Of a stretch of 64,000 nt of DNA, positions 1 through 8,952 are shown in pieces. The translations under genes and the position numbers were made by a program. Positions within the stretch are counted from its first letter, which is position 1; each line of letters starts with the position of its first letter. The notes under the pieces are model-generated. The model did not search any database, was not told the DNA's origin, and saw only the letters and a program-made list of their open reading frames with translations. Origin of the DNA: Aeromonas tecta (GTDB lineage: Bacteria; Pseudomonadota; Gammaproteobacteria; Enterobacterales; Aeromonadaceae); the NCBI RefSeq assembly GCF_000820185.1, contig NZ_CDCA01000036.1:62786-126785 (forward strand), given 5' to 3'.

Positions 1-550
1 TATGCTCGGCCAAGGCGCCCTGGAAGCGTTCCGCCGCCAGATCGTCAAAGCCGCCATGACCGCAGGCGTCATCGGGATGCCCTATCACATCCTCGCTGAC
101 CCCCAGATCCTCGATGCCGATGATCTTGCCGCAGGAGACATCCTGCAGCATGGCATGGTACTCACCGAGCGAAACCCCCATCTGGCTGGCCACCTCGGTG
201 TCTCTGGCATCGCGCCCGTGCACCTGCTCCACGTTCTCGATGGCCTCGGCGATGGCCCGGCTGTTGCGGTGTACCGAACGCGGCACCCAGTCGCCACGAC
301 GGATCTCGTCGAGCATGGAGCCGCGAATGCGGATCCCCGCATAGGTCTCAAAACTGGCGCCCTTGCTACCGTCAAAATTACGGGAAGCTTCGAGCAGCCC
401 AATCATACCTGCCTGGATCAGGTCATCCAGCAAGACACTGCTTGGCAGGCGAGCCAATAAATGCTGGGCGATCCGTTTTACCAGCGGAGCGTGACGCTCC
501 ACCAGCACATAGGAATCCTGATGACGCAAGTATGCTTGGGTTTTATTCAC
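1..550 (-). CDS. fliA: RNA polymerase sigma-28 factor FliA (partial, N-terminal 183 residues)
   Basis: Flagellar sigma factor that directs transcription of late flagellar, motor and chemotaxis genes. The gene starts with GTG at 550 and runs off the left edge, so the C-terminal domain (region 4) is not visible. The visible part holds the region 2 core, including the stretch FETYAGIRIRGSMLDEIRRG and then DWVPRSVHR, typical of FliA. The start is fixed by an 8-nt overlap (GTGAATAA) with the flhG stop at 543-545, implying coupled translation at the end of flhA-flhF-flhG-fliA. In related genomes che genes follow, but that lies outside the window. Confidence 0.93.
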   Translation of the reverse strand, partial: MNKTQAYLRHQDSYVLVERHAPLVKRIAQHLLARLPSSVLLDDLIQAGMIGLLEASRNFDGSKGASFETYAGIRIRGSMLDEIRRGDWVPRSVHRNSRAIAEAIENVEQVHGRDARDTEVASQMGVSLGEYHAMLQDVSCGKIIGIEDLGVSEDVIGHPDDACGHGGFDDLAAERFQGALAEH

Positions 551-1427
551 GGGACTCTTCCTGTGCAATGACCGGCTTTTGCAACAAATTCTCTAGGAAA
601 AATTCGAGGTGACCACCCGGTTGATTCGGGATGGGCCAGCTCGCCGCCTTGTTGGCCAGGGCGCGAAACGCCAGGGCCGCCGGTGACTTGGGGAAGGCCT
701 CGACGATCAACTTCTGCTTGCGCACGGCGGCGCGTAGGTTGGTGTCATAAGGCACGCACGCCACCAGCTCCAGCGAGGTGTCCAGGAAACGGTCGGTGAC
801 CCGGGTCAGCTTGGCGTAGAGCTCCTGCCCTTCACGCAAGGAGCGGACCATGTTGGCCACCACCTTGAAGCGAAACACCCCGTGATCCTTGGAGAGGATC
901 TTGATGAGGGCGTAGGCATCGGTGATGGAGGTAGGCTCATCGCACACCACCACCATGATGTCCTGCGCCGCGCGGGTGAAGCTCAGCACCATGTCGGAGA
1001 TCCCCGCCGCGGTATCCACCAAGAGCACGTCGACCTGGGTCTTCATCTCGCTGAAGGCGCGGATGAGCTCGGCATGTTGTACTGGCGACAGCTCGACCAT
1101 GGACTGGGTGCCCGAGGTCGCCGGCACTATCATCATGCCGTAAGGGCCCTCGACGATGATGTCGTCTATGGTGCACTCCCCCGCCAGCACGTGGGACAGG
1201 TTGCGGTGTACCCGCAGCCCCAGCATGACGTCGACGTTGGCCAGACCCAGGTCGGCATCCAGTACCAGCACCCGTTTGCCCTGGGCGGCCATGGCGCCTG
1301 CCACGTTCAGGGTGACGTTGGTCTTGCCCACGCCCCCCTTGCCTCCCGACACGGCGATCACTTTCACTCGATTGTTTTGACGCATTTTGCGCAGACCACT
1401 CGCCTGATCCATATACATGTTACTCAT
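543..1427 (-). CDS. flhG: FlhG (FleN/YlxH) MinD-like ATPase controlling flagellar number
   Basis: ParA/MinD-family ATPase that antagonises FlhF and limits polar flagellar number. From the ATG at 1427 it is 294 residues. An N-terminal DQAxGLR activation helix lies at residues 7-13, the deviant Walker A GGKGGVGKT at 28-36, and the LDADLGLANVD switch follows. The C-terminus ends in a hydrophobic/amphipathic stretch (EFFLENLL) suited to membrane targeting. The frame is open upstream to 1595, but those residues belong to flhF in another frame. The 8-nt ATGAGTAA overlap with the flhF stop supports 1427. Confidence 0.95.
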   Translation of the reverse strand: MSNMYMDQASGLRKMRQNNRVKVIAVSGGKGGVGKTNVTLNVAGAMAAQGKRVLVLDADLGLANVDVMLGLRVHRNLSHVLAGECTIDDIIVEGPYGMMIVPATSGTQSMVELSPVQHAELIRAFSEMKTQVDVLLVDTAAGISDMVLSFTRAAQDIMVVVCDEPTSITDAYALIKILSKDHGVFRFKVVANMVRSLREGQELYAKLTRVTDRFLDTSLELVACVPYDTNLRAAVRKQKLIVEAFPKSPAALAFRALANKAASWPIPNQPGGHLEFFLENLLQKPVIAQEESRE

Positions 1428-2844
1428 AAAACTCCGAATCTTCGGCTTCGCCAAAACCTGAACCCCAGAAGTAAGGGTCTTCTGTTTCTCGCTCCAGCGA
1501 GCCCATGGCCGCGCCGACCAGCAGCGCCGCATTGGCAACTTGGATATCTTCCGGCACGCGCTGTCCATCGGTGATATAGCTGATGGGCAGGGCATTCTGG
1601 ATGCATACGTTAATCACTTCACCCAGATTCAGGCTCTCGTCCAGCTTGGTCAGGATACAGCCGGACAGCGGGATGCGTCGGAAGTGATCCACCGCCTCCT
1701 GCATCACCCGCCGCTGGGAAGTGGCGGACATGACCAGATAACTGCGAATGCGCACCTTGGCATTCTTGACCAGGGTATCGAGTTGCTCGGTCAGACGAAT
1801 ATCCCGCTGACCCACCCCGGCGGTATCGATGAGCACCAAGCGGCGGTTACGGAACTGATAGAGCGCATTGGCCAGCTCCTCGGCATCCCGCACCTGACGC
1901 ACCGGGCAGCCCATGATGCGACCATAGGTCTGCAACTGCTCATGGGCACCGATCCGGTAGTTGTCGGTGGTGATGAGCGCCACCTGCTCGGCCCCGTATT
2001 TCATGGCAAAGCGCGCCGCCAGCTTGGCGATAGTGGTGGTCTTGCCCACCCCGGTCGGGCCGAGCAGCGCCACGGCGCCGCCCTGGCGCAAGATATCGTC
2101 TTCGCTGATCTTGAGCTGAGCCGTCAGTACCTCGGCCAGCTGGGCCATGGCCTGATGAATGGGCATGTCTTCCGGGATGAGACCCGCAAGCTGATCGGCG
2201 AAGGCGTCATCGAAGCCCATCTTCTTGAGCTCCTTGATGAGCAGCGCCCGCATCGGCTCACGGCGCTCCACCTCCTGCCACATCAGGCCTGAGATCTGGT
2301 GCTCGAGCAGCTTGCGGATGCTGGCCATCTCCTTGCGCATCCCTTCCATCTCCTGATCCCGTTGGGGAGCCTGAGCGGGACGCGGACCGGCCGCAGGACG
2401 GGCCTTGGGCTTGGCAGGCTCTGGGGGGGCACCCCACTGACCCTGCTCGGCCAGGGTTCTGGGCGCCGCATTGGCAGAGACCAGACCCGCTGACTGATTA
2501 CCACCTCTTTCCCCTGCCGGGTTGGCCGGGTTCAGTTTCTGCTGGCGGGCCAGCAAGGCCGCCAGGGTATCGGCATAGTATTCGTTCTGCTCTTTGGCAG
2601 GAGCGGCAGGGCGCGTCATCTGCTTGCCTGCAGACGAGATATTGACGCTCTCATCGTTCAACTGACGGCGAACCGGCGCGTCTTTGGGGCCGGGGACCTG
2701 GGACTGATAGTCGACTGCGGCAACTATCTCCACCCCACCGGTGACCTTCTTGTTGGACATGATGACAGCATCCGGTCCGAGCGTCTCCTTGACCTCGGCC
2801 AGCGCCGTTCGCATGTCTTTGGCAAAAAACCGCTTAATCTTCAC
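1420..2844 (-). CDS. flhF: FlhF, SRP-type GTPase for polar flagellar placement
   Basis: 474-residue GTPase that recruits the first flagellar basal-body parts to the cell pole. Starts with GTG at 2844, 16 nt after the flhA stop. The N-terminal B domain begins MKIKRFFAKDMRTALAEVK, followed by a long Pro/Ala/Gln-rich linker (about residues 65-170), then the NG domain with P-loop GPTGVGKTTT near residue 262, DTAGVGQRD and TKLDE. Order flhA-flhF-flhG-fliA matches Vibrio/Aeromonas polar clusters. The stop overlaps flhG by 8 nt. Confidence 0.96.
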   Translation of the reverse strand: MKIKRFFAKDMRTALAEVKETLGPDAVIMSNKKVTGGVEIVAAVDYQSQVPGPKDAPVRRQLNDESVNISSAGKQMTRPAAPAKEQNEYYADTLAALLARQQKLNPANPAGERGGNQSAGLVSANAAPRTLAEQGQWGAPPEPAKPKARPAAGPRPAQAPQRDQEMEGMRKEMASIRKLLEHQISGLMWQEVERREPMRALLIKELKKMGFDDAFADQLAGLIPEDMPIHQAMAQLAEVLTAQLKISEDDILRQGGAVALLGPTGVGKTTTIAKLAARFAMKYGAEQVALITTDNYRIGAHEQLQTYGRIMGCPVRQVRDAEELANALYQFRNRRLVLIDTAGVGQRDIRLTEQLDTLVKNAKVRIRSYLVMSATSQRRVMQEAVDHFRRIPLSGCILTKLDESLNLGEVINVCIQNALPISYITDGQRVPEDIQVANAALLVGAAMGSLERETEDPYFWGSGFGEAEDSEFYE

Positions 2845-2860
2845 CCGTCATCTCCGCTAA

Positions 2861-4963
2861 CTAGCCCTGTCCTACCGCACTGACGATGCGGATTTGCTTG
2901 TCATCAGGCACTTCCTGATAAGACAGAACGCGCAACCCAGGAATGGCATTCTTGACAAACTTCGCCAGGGTATTACGCAATATCCCCGATGTCAGAAGCA
3001 CGGCCGGCTGGCCTTCCAGTTCTTGTCGTTGAGTGGCTTCCACCAGGGAGCGTTGCATCCGCTCCGCCAGTCCCGGTTCGATACCGGCGCCATCTCCTCC
3101 ACCTGCTTGCAGGGATTGATGCAATATGCGTTCCAATTCTGGCGAAAGGGTGATCACCGGCAGTTCGGGTTCGGGGCCGGCAATCTCCTGCACGATCAAC
3201 CGACGCAGGGCGATACGGCAAGCCGCCGTCAGCACTTCCGGATCCGGGCTGCGGGGCGCATATTCCACGAGGGTCTGCAGGATAGTGCGCATATCGCGAA
3301 TTGGCACGCCTTCATTGAGGAGATTTTGCAATACCTTGACCAGGTTCCCCATGCTGATCACCTCGGGCACCAGCCCTTCCACCAGCTTGCTCTGATGTTT
3401 GCCTATCATGTCCAGCAGTTGCTGTACCTCGTCATGGCCGAGCAGCAAAGAGGCATGGTTGGAGAGAATTTGACTGAGGTGAGTGGCCACCACGGTGGCG
3501 GCATCCACCACTGTGTAGCCCAGGGTCTGGGCATGGGAGACCTGATCCTTGGCAACCCACACCGCCTCCAGTCCGAACGCGGGATCCTGGGTCGTTATGC
3601 CCTGGATCTGGCCGAACACCTGGCCCGGATTGATGGCCATCTCCTTGTCGTGATAGACGGTGGCCTCGCCGGTACTCACCCCCATCAACGTGATGCGATA
3701 TTGATTGGGGGCGAGATCCAGGTTGTCGCGAATGTGCACCGCGGGTACCAGGAAGCCGAACTCCTGGGAGAGCTTCTTGCGCACTCCCTTGATCCGGTTG
3801 AGCAGCTCGCCACCCTGGCTCTTGTCCACCAGCGGGATCAGCTGATAACCCACCTCCAGCCCGATGATGTCCACCGGCATCACATCATCCCAGCTCAAGT
3901 CTTTCTGCTCGTGGGGCTGATCGCTCACCGCCGGCAACAATTCGCCCTTTGCCACCTTGGCGGCACGTTGTTTCTCACGGCGCAGCAGCCACCAGGCCCC
4001 GACCGCCGCGATGGCCCCCAGGCTCAGAAACGCCAGATGGGGCATGCCGGGCACGCTGCCCATCATCAACAGGATGCCGGCGGAGATCACCAGCGCCTTG
4101 GGATTTTCGAACAACTGACCGAGCACCGCCGTGCCCATGTCCTGATCGGTATTTTGACGGGTCACTATGATGGCGGCCGCGATGGAGAGCAGCAGCGAGG
4201 GGATCTGGGCCACCAGGCCGTCACCGATGGCGAGCAGGGTATAGATCTGGGCCGCTTCGCTAAAGGTGAGCTGGTGCTGCACCATGCCGATGATGAAGCC
4301 ACCGATGATGTTGATGAAGAGGATCATGATGCCGGCGATGGCATCCCCCTTCACGAATTTGGAGGCACCGTCCATCGAGCCGTAGAAGTCCGCTTCCTGA
4401 GTCACGTCCTGGCGGCGCTTCTTGGCCTCTTCCTGATTGATGAGGCCGGCGTTCAAGTCCGCATCGATGGCCATCTGTTTGCCGGGCATGGCATCTAAGG
4501 TGAAGCGGGCGCTCACCTCGGAGATCCGGCCCGCACCCTTGGTGACCACCACGAAGTTGATGATAACCAGGATCATGAAGACGATGATACCGACCGCATA
4601 GTTGCCGCCGATCACCACGTTGCCGAAGGACTCGATCACGTGGCCGGCCGCCGCGCTGCCGTTATGGCCTTCCAGCAGCACCACCCGGGTGGAGGCGACG
4701 TTGAGCGCGAGCCGCAGCAGGGTCGCTATCAGCAAGACGGTGGGGAAAGCGGCAAAGTCCAGCGGCCGGCGGGTATAAACGGCCACCAGCAGCACCACGA
4801 TGGAGAGGGCGATATTGAAGGAGAACAGGATATCCAGCATCAGCGGCGGGATCGGCAGCACCACCATGGCCAGAGAGGCGAGCACCAGCAACGGAGTCCC
4901 GACCCCCTTGGTCAGCAACCATCTGTGCTCTTTGATACGGCCCAGTCCAGCCTTGAATCCCAT
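2861..4963 (-). CDS. flhA: FlhA, flagellar type III export gate protein
   Basis: 700-residue export-gate protein of the flagellar secretion apparatus. The N-terminal half carries the transmembrane helices; the conserved FHIPEP-type cytoplasmic loop contains RISEVSARFTLDAMPGKQMA and DADLNAGLI. The C-terminal half is the soluble substrate-docking domain. I chose ATG 4963, which has a GAGAGA Shine-Dalgarno just upstream, over an in-frame TTG at 4975. A sigma-54 promoter lies 38-54 nt upstream of the start, so flhA begins its own transcription unit (flhA-flhF-flhG-fliA). Confidence 0.96.
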   Translation of the reverse strand: MGFKAGLGRIKEHRWLLTKGVGTPLLVLASLAMVVLPIPPLMLDILFSFNIALSIVVLLVAVYTRRPLDFAAFPTVLLIATLLRLALNVASTRVVLLEGHNGSAAAGHVIESFGNVVIGGNYAVGIIVFMILVIINFVVVTKGAGRISEVSARFTLDAMPGKQMAIDADLNAGLINQEEAKKRRQDVTQEADFYGSMDGASKFVKGDAIAGIMILFINIIGGFIIGMVQHQLTFSEAAQIYTLLAIGDGLVAQIPSLLLSIAAAIIVTRQNTDQDMGTAVLGQLFENPKALVISAGILLMMGSVPGMPHLAFLSLGAIAAVGAWWLLRREKQRAAKVAKGELLPAVSDQPHEQKDLSWDDVMPVDIIGLEVGYQLIPLVDKSQGGELLNRIKGVRKKLSQEFGFLVPAVHIRDNLDLAPNQYRITLMGVSTGEATVYHDKEMAINPGQVFGQIQGITTQDPAFGLEAVWVAKDQVSHAQTLGYTVVDAATVVATHLSQILSNHASLLLGHDEVQQLLDMIGKHQSKLVEGLVPEVISMGNLVKVLQNLLNEGVPIRDMRTILQTLVEYAPRSPDPEVLTAACRIALRRLIVQEIAGPEPELPVITLSPELERILHQSLQAGGGDGAGIEPGLAERMQRSLVEATQRQELEGQPAVLLTSGILRNTLAKFVKNAIPGLRVLSYQEVPDDKQIRIVSAVGQG

Positions 4964-5000
4964 CGTTTCTCTCAATTAAAAACCGCCAGTGGCGGATTAA

Positions 5001-5017
5001 AGCAAATATCACGCCAA
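5001..5017 (-). promoter_or_regulatory. sigma-54 promoter of flhAFG-fliA
   Basis: On the minus strand the sequence is TTGGCGTGATATTTGCT, with the invariant GG and GC separated by exactly 10 nt (-24/-12 geometry). The transcript would start near 4990, about 27 nt before the flhA ATG. It lies in the 179-nt flhB-flhA gap, consistent with control by the polar flagellar sigma-54 activators (FlrA/FlrC type; regulator identity inferred). Confidence 0.88.
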
Positions 5018-5142
5018 TAACCCAAAGTATTGATATTAATGGGTTTTATTTTTAACGTGTCAGAAGTCCGTCATTGCAGGCCCTAGGCGCATACATCAGC
5101 AGGGTACAAGCCAGGCAAGGTGCGGCGCTTTAGGTGCGGCCC

Positions 5143-6273
5143 TTATTTGCGAAATTCGGGGGGGATGGGCAAGTCCTTGGCAAACGGGGTCGGCCGGCGG
5201 CCACGACCACGGCGGAACTTCTTGAGCTGATACACATAGGCCAGCACCTGGGCCACGGCGGCAAACAGCCCCTCCGGGATCTCGTGCCCAATCTCGGTGG
5301 CGTGGTAGATGGCACGGGTGAGCTCCGGCGCCGGCATGATGGGGATCTCGTATTCCCGCGCGATCTCCCGGATCTTCATCGCCACCTCGTCCGCGCCCTT
5401 GGCCAGCACCTTGGGAGCGGCGCCGGGCTTGCTCGCATCGTATTTCAGCGCCACCGAGTAGTGGGTCGGGTTGGTGATAATCACGTCCGCCTTGGGCACA
5501 TCCCCCATCATGCGGCGCATCGCCATCTGCATCTGCAGCTGGCGGATCTTGCTCTTGACCTCGGGTTTACCCTCGCTGTCCTTGAATTCGTCCTTGATCT
5601 CCTGCTTGGTCATCTTGAGCTGCCGGGTGTGATTCCAGGTCTGGAACGGCACATCGATGGCGACGATGGGGATGAGGGAGCAGCAGAGGATGATCAGCAT
5701 CCACAACAGCAGGTCCAGCGCGTCTATGATGCCGCCGGGGAAGCCTTCGAGGGAGAGATTAAGTAGATGATTAAACTGGCTAGATAACATCCGCCACGCG
5801 AACAAGCTGATAAATACAACTTTTGCGATAGATTTAACCAGCTCCACCAGGGACTGTACCCCGAACATCCTCTTCAGACCATTCAAGGGGCTCAGTTTGC
5901 TCCACTTCGGCAGCATGGCCTCGGAGGAAAAATTCATTCCGCCAAGCAGGGTATTGCCGACGAAGGCGGCGATGGCCACCAGCGAAAACAGCAGGCCGAG
6001 CGGCTTCACCAGCTCCCACAGCAGGGTCGGCAACATGGCACCCATGGCATTGGGGTCGAAGGCCTGATCCCGGTCCAGGGTAAAGCCGACGGTAAGCACC
6101 TTGATCATGGCGCCGGCCAGACTCTCTTTGAGCATCAACAAACCAAACACGGTCGCCAGCAGCACGCTCGCGGTACCCAGCTCCTTGGAGCGTGCAATCT
6201 GCCCTTTTTCCCGGGCCTGTTGCAGTCGTTTGCCCGTGGGTTGTTCGGTACGTTCCTGATCGGTATCAGCCAT
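5143..6273 (-). CDS. flhB: FlhB, flagellar export substrate-specificity switch
   Basis: 376-residue inner-membrane protein of the flagellar export apparatus. Four transmembrane helices are followed by a cytoplasmic domain with the autocleavage motif NPTH near residue 266 (context ADVIITNPTHYSVALKYD). GGAGGT lies 5 nt upstream of ATG 6273. The 5' end is unusual: its first codons and leader are repeated upstream in the fliR-flhB interval (see the repeat at 6266-6493), and a mini-ORF ends in an 8-nt overlap with this start. Confidence 0.96.
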   Translation of the reverse strand: MADTDQERTEQPTGKRLQQAREKGQIARSKELGTASVLLATVFGLLMLKESLAGAMIKVLTVGFTLDRDQAFDPNAMGAMLPTLLWELVKPLGLLFSLVAIAAFVGNTLLGGMNFSSEAMLPKWSKLSPLNGLKRMFGVQSLVELVKSIAKVVFISLFAWRMLSSQFNHLLNLSLEGFPGGIIDALDLLLWMLIILCCSLIPIVAIDVPFQTWNHTRQLKMTKQEIKDEFKDSEGKPEVKSKIRQLQMQMAMRRMMGDVPKADVIITNPTHYSVALKYDASKPGAAPKVLAKGADEVAMKIREIAREYEIPIMPAPELTRAIYHATEIGHEIPEGLFAAVAQVLAYVYQLKKFRRGRGRRPTPFAKDLPIPPEFRK

Positions 6274-6493
6274 GCTGACCTCCGATTGGATAGATGCTCA
6301 TCCAGCCAAAGGCCTGACATGGCGGTAGCTGACCGGGTTGTTCGGTGCCATGTGCCTGATCGGTATCAGCCATACAGGCCACCGACGGTCGGGAGACACT
6401 CATCCAGCCAAAGGCCTGACACGGCGGCAGCAAGCCACCGCCACACAGGATGCGGATCAGCTCAGCGCCGAGGGTCTGGCGGCCATCAACCAT
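6266..6493 (-). repeat. Tandem-duplicated fliR/flhB junction forming a 75-codon bridging ORF
   Basis: The interval between fliR and flhB repeats the flhB head and leader. The 21-nt block at 6298-6318 recurs exactly at 6400-6420, and the flhB start (minus-strand ATG at 6273) recurs at 6373 with the following codons (MADTDQAHGTEQPGQ versus MADTDQERTEQPTGK). A more diverged copy starts at 6493 (MVDGRQ). All three starts are in one open frame from 6493 to 6266. Its ATG overlaps the fliR stop by 8 nt (ATGGTTGA) and its stop overlaps the flhB start by 8 nt (ATGGCTGA). Translation is possible; function unknown. Confidence 0.85.
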
Positions 6494-7283
6494 TCTGGCC
6501 ACCGAAACACTGCACGTTGATAAGCTCGCAGCTAGTCTCCTGCACCCGCTCCCAGATGGCCTCGAAGTGCCCCATGAAGCCGCCGATGGTGAGCCAGAGG
6601 ATAAACAGGCCCGACATCATGCTGACCGCGAAGCCGATGCTGAAGATGTTAAGCTGGGGCGCGGCCCGGGTCATGACCCCGAACGCAAAGTTGATGAGCA
6701 GCAGGGCGATGATGGCCGACAGCGCCATCACCAGGGAGGCCTGATACATGACGCCGAGGAAGCTTATCAGGCTGCGAATGGCGGGCAGGGTCAAGCCGCT
6801 GTCGGAGACCGGCAGGGTCTCGAAGCTCAGCACCACCATCTTGATCATCAACAGATGACCGTCCACCGCCAGGAACACCAGGGTCGCCAGCATCAGGTAG
6901 AACTGCCCCACCACGGGGGCAGACTGGCCATTCATGGGATCCACCAGGGTGGCAAAGCCCAGGCTGGTCTGCATGGCGATGATCTGGCCCGCCATCACGA
7001 AGCTCTCCAGCAGAAACTGGGTCATCAGGCCCAGCGCCACGCCGATGAGCAGTTGCTGCCCCAGCACCAGAAAACTGCCGACGGAGAACAGCTCGACCTT
7101 GGGCATGGGGGGCAGCAGGGGGGCGATGATGAAGGTGATGGCCAGCGCCAACCCCATGCGCACGCGCGCCGGGGCCAACCGGCTGCCAAACACCGCCATC
7201 ACCATCAGCAGGCTGCTGACCCGCGCCAGCGGCCAGAGAATGGAAGATAGCCACTCCATGATCATCGCCGTGGTGTAGGTCAT
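6486..7283 (-). CDS. fliR: FliR, flagellar export apparatus membrane protein
   Basis: 265-residue polytopic membrane protein of the export gate, forming a complex with FliP and FliQ. Typical N-terminal WLSSILWPLARVSSLLMVMA and several hydrophobic helices are visible. The annotated ATG 7283 has GAGG close upstream; ATGs at codons 7 and 9 (MIMEWLSS) are plausible alternatives. The last residues (FGGQNG) resemble the tail encoded just before flhB (IGGQHG), so the present 3' end was probably remodelled by the junction duplication. Confidence 0.94.
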   Translation of the reverse strand: MTYTTAMIMEWLSSILWPLARVSSLLMVMAVFGSRLAPARVRMGLALAITFIIAPLLPPMPKVELFSVGSFLVLGQQLLIGVALGLMTQFLLESFVMAGQIIAMQTSLGFATLVDPMNGQSAPVVGQFYLMLATLVFLAVDGHLLMIKMVVLSFETLPVSDSGLTLPAIRSLISFLGVMYQASLVMALSAIIALLLINFAFGVMTRAAPQLNIFSIGFAVSMMSGLFILWLTIGGFMGHFEAIWERVQETSCELINVQCFGGQNG

Positions 7284-7416
7284 GCCCTCACCTCACGGCC
7301 ATGGGATGCCGGCATGGAGACTGCCGACCTCTGACTCACCCCACTACCTCGGGGATCTGCGGATAAAACGCCATCGGCTGACACTCACCCAGAACCTTTA
7401 CCATCGGCACCATCAT
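7280..7416 (-). repeat. fliQ tail repeat with two coupled mini-ORFs between fliQ and fliR
   Basis: The last codons of fliQ (QIPEVVG-stop) are repeated downstream: 7413-7436 and 7336-7359 match over 24 nt with two mismatches, period 77. The insert reads as mini-ORF 1 (7416-7336, 26 codons, ending in the same QIPEVVG) and mini-ORF 2 (GTG 7339 to 7280, 19 codons, begins MSQRSAV). fliQ, mini 1, mini 2 and fliR are joined by ATGA, GTGA and ATGA overlaps, so ribosomes could pass down the chain without a gap. Confidence 0.82.
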
Positions 7417-7682
7417 CCGACTACCTCGGGGATCTGGCTGACCATCAGCAGGAAGAAGTCCATCAGGCTCTGCAGACCCCAGTGGGCGCCCGCCCCCAGC
7501 GCCAGCAGGGTGACGATGAGACGGGGCAGGAAGCTTAAAGTTTGTTCGTTGATGGAGGTGGCGGCCTGGAAGATGGCGACCAGCAGCCCCACCATCAGGC
7601 TCGGCAAGATCACGGCGCACACCATGATGGTCACCAGCCAGAGTGCCTCGCGAAACACATCGACAAAGGTTTCCGGACTCAT
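7413..7682 (-). CDS. fliQ: FliQ, flagellar export apparatus membrane protein
   Basis: 89 residues, the usual family length, with two transmembrane helices. It begins MSPETFVDVFREALWLV. The frame is open upstream to 7784 and, reading back, continues through a degraded copy of the fliP tail, so a longer N-terminus cannot be formally excluded. The family length and MSPET start make ATG 7682 far more likely. It forms the export gate with FliP and FliR. Confidence 0.94.
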   Translation of the reverse strand: MSPETFVDVFREALWLVTIMVCAVILPSLMVGLLVAIFQAATSINEQTLSFLPRLIVTLLALGAGAHWGLQSLMDFFLLMVSQIPEVVG

Positions 7683-7683
7683 G

Positions 7684-7830
7684 TTATCGGCTCCTTGCCA
7701 TTGACCGGCTTGGCCAGCGCCCAGCCCGGCGCTGCTGGCGAGCGACAGAAGCCGCGTCCAACCGCCCACCATGGCACACCGCATCAGCTGGAACGGTAAG
7801 GAGCGCGATATTGGAGAAGCCCAGCATCAT
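7684..7830 (-). repeat. Degenerate copy of the fliP 3' end between fliP and fliQ
   Basis: Reading on in the fliP frame past its stop gives SLPFQLMRCAMVGGWTRLL followed by SLASSAGLGAG, a clear echo of the FliP C-terminus [19 protein letters not shown] and [12 protein letters not shown]. Roughly 90 nt are duplicated with substitutions and small indels, and the copy is in frame with fliQ. In a second frame a 48-codon ORF begins at ATG 7830 (ATGA overlap with the fliP stop) and ends with TAA at 7684, one base before the fliQ ATG. The spacer therefore preserves start-stop continuity. Confidence 0.8.
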
Positions 7831-8588
7831 CCGGCGCCCAGCCCGAAGCTGTTGGCAAGGGATCCCAGGATCAGGTTCCAACCGTCCACCATGACGAACA
7901 GCATCAGTTTGAAGGGGAGCGATACCAGCATGGGGGACAACATCATCATCCCCATGGCCATCAGGATACTGGCGACCACCAGATCGATGACCAGGAACGG
8001 CAGGAACAGCATGAAACCAATCTGGAAGGCGGTCTTGAGCTCGCTGGTGACGAAGGCCGGGATCAGCACTCGCAGCGGTACGTCCGCCGGCTTGTCCACC
8101 TGCACGTTCGCTATCTCCATGAAGGTGTTGAGATCCTTGACCCGGGTCTGGGCCAGCATGAACTGGTGAATGGGCAGTTCGGCCTTCTCCAGCGCCTCCT
8201 TGGCCCCTATGGTTTCCGCCAGATAGGGCTGCAACGCCTCGTCGTTGATACGATCCAGCACCGGCGACATGATGAAGAAGGACATGAACAGGGCGATGCC
8301 GATCAGCACCTGGTTGGAGGGGCTCTGCTGCAGACCGATAGCCTGGCGCAAGATGCCGAGCACCACGATGATCCGGGTGAAGGAGGTCATCATGATCACC
8401 ATGGCCGGCAGGAAGGAGAGCGCGGTCATCAGCGCCAGCACCTGCAGGGTCAGGCTGTATTCCTGACTGCCATCCGCCATGGTCTTGACGGTGAGCGCCG
8501 ACATGCCGTCCTGGGCCAGGGCCAGTGGCGATAACAGCAGCAGAGAGGAGAGCAGGCCCAGCCGCCACCAGCCGTTAGATTTTTTCAT
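7827..8588 (-). CDS. fliP: FliP, flagellar export gate protein
   Basis: 253 residues. N-terminal signal peptide (hydrophobic [14 protein letters not shown] followed by QDG) and about four transmembrane helices, as in the FliP family. Contains [20 protein letters not shown] and the conserved C-terminal region with [16 protein letters not shown]. The start overlaps the fliO end by 14 nt. With FliQ and FliR it builds the core export channel. Its 3' end is duplicated downstream (7684-7830). Confidence 0.96.
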   Translation of the reverse strand: MKKSNGWWRLGLLSSLLLLSPLALAQDGMSALTVKTMADGSQEYSLTLQVLALMTALSFLPAMVIMMTSFTRIIVVLGILRQAIGLQQSPSNQVLIGIALFMSFFIMSPVLDRINDEALQPYLAETIGAKEALEKAELPIHQFMLAQTRVKDLNTFMEIANVQVDKPADVPLRVLIPAFVTSELKTAFQIGFMLFLPFLVIDLVVASILMAMGMMMLSPMLVSLPFKLMLFVMVDGWNLILGSLANSFGLGAG

Positions 8589-8952
8589 GCTTGCCCATCA
8601 GTTTGCCGAGTTGCTGGGAGAACGCCTGGGACTGGCTCTCGTCCAGCGGCTGCTCCAGGCGATAGAGGAAGTTGACCTGCTGCGGCGTCACCCCGATGAG
8701 CAACTGCTGCTCGCCCACCTTGACCACCAGCAGCTTCTCCTTGTACCCCACCGGCAGACTGGCGATGACCTTCATCTGGCCGCCCCCCATCACCTGGGTG
8801 AGCTTGCTCTTCTTGAGCAGAAAACCCAGCACCAGGATGAGGCCGATCACCATCAGGCTGGAGAGCAACCAGGAGGTGATGCTGGGGGGATTGACGCCGG
8901 CCTCGGCCAGCGCTGGGGCGGCGAACAATATCAGGGCGAGAGCGCGGATCAT
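8575..8952 (-). CDS. fliO: FliO, flagellar export assembly protein
   Basis: 125 residues from ATG 8952: a signal-like N-terminus ([16 protein letters not shown]), one transmembrane helix ([18 protein letters not shown]) and a cytoplasmic domain. FliO helps assemble the FliP ring. The frame is open upstream to 9039, but that part consists of duplicated fliN/fliO junction sequence. ATG 8952 overlaps the stop of the upstream mini-ORF as ATGA. The stop overlaps fliP. Confidence 0.9.
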   Translation of the reverse strand: MIRALALILFAAPALAEAGVNPPSITSWLLSSLMVIGLILVLGFLLKKSKLTQVMGGGQMKVIASLPVGYKEKLLVVKVGEQQLLIGVTPQQVNFLYRLEQPLDESQSQAFSQQLGKLMGKHEKI

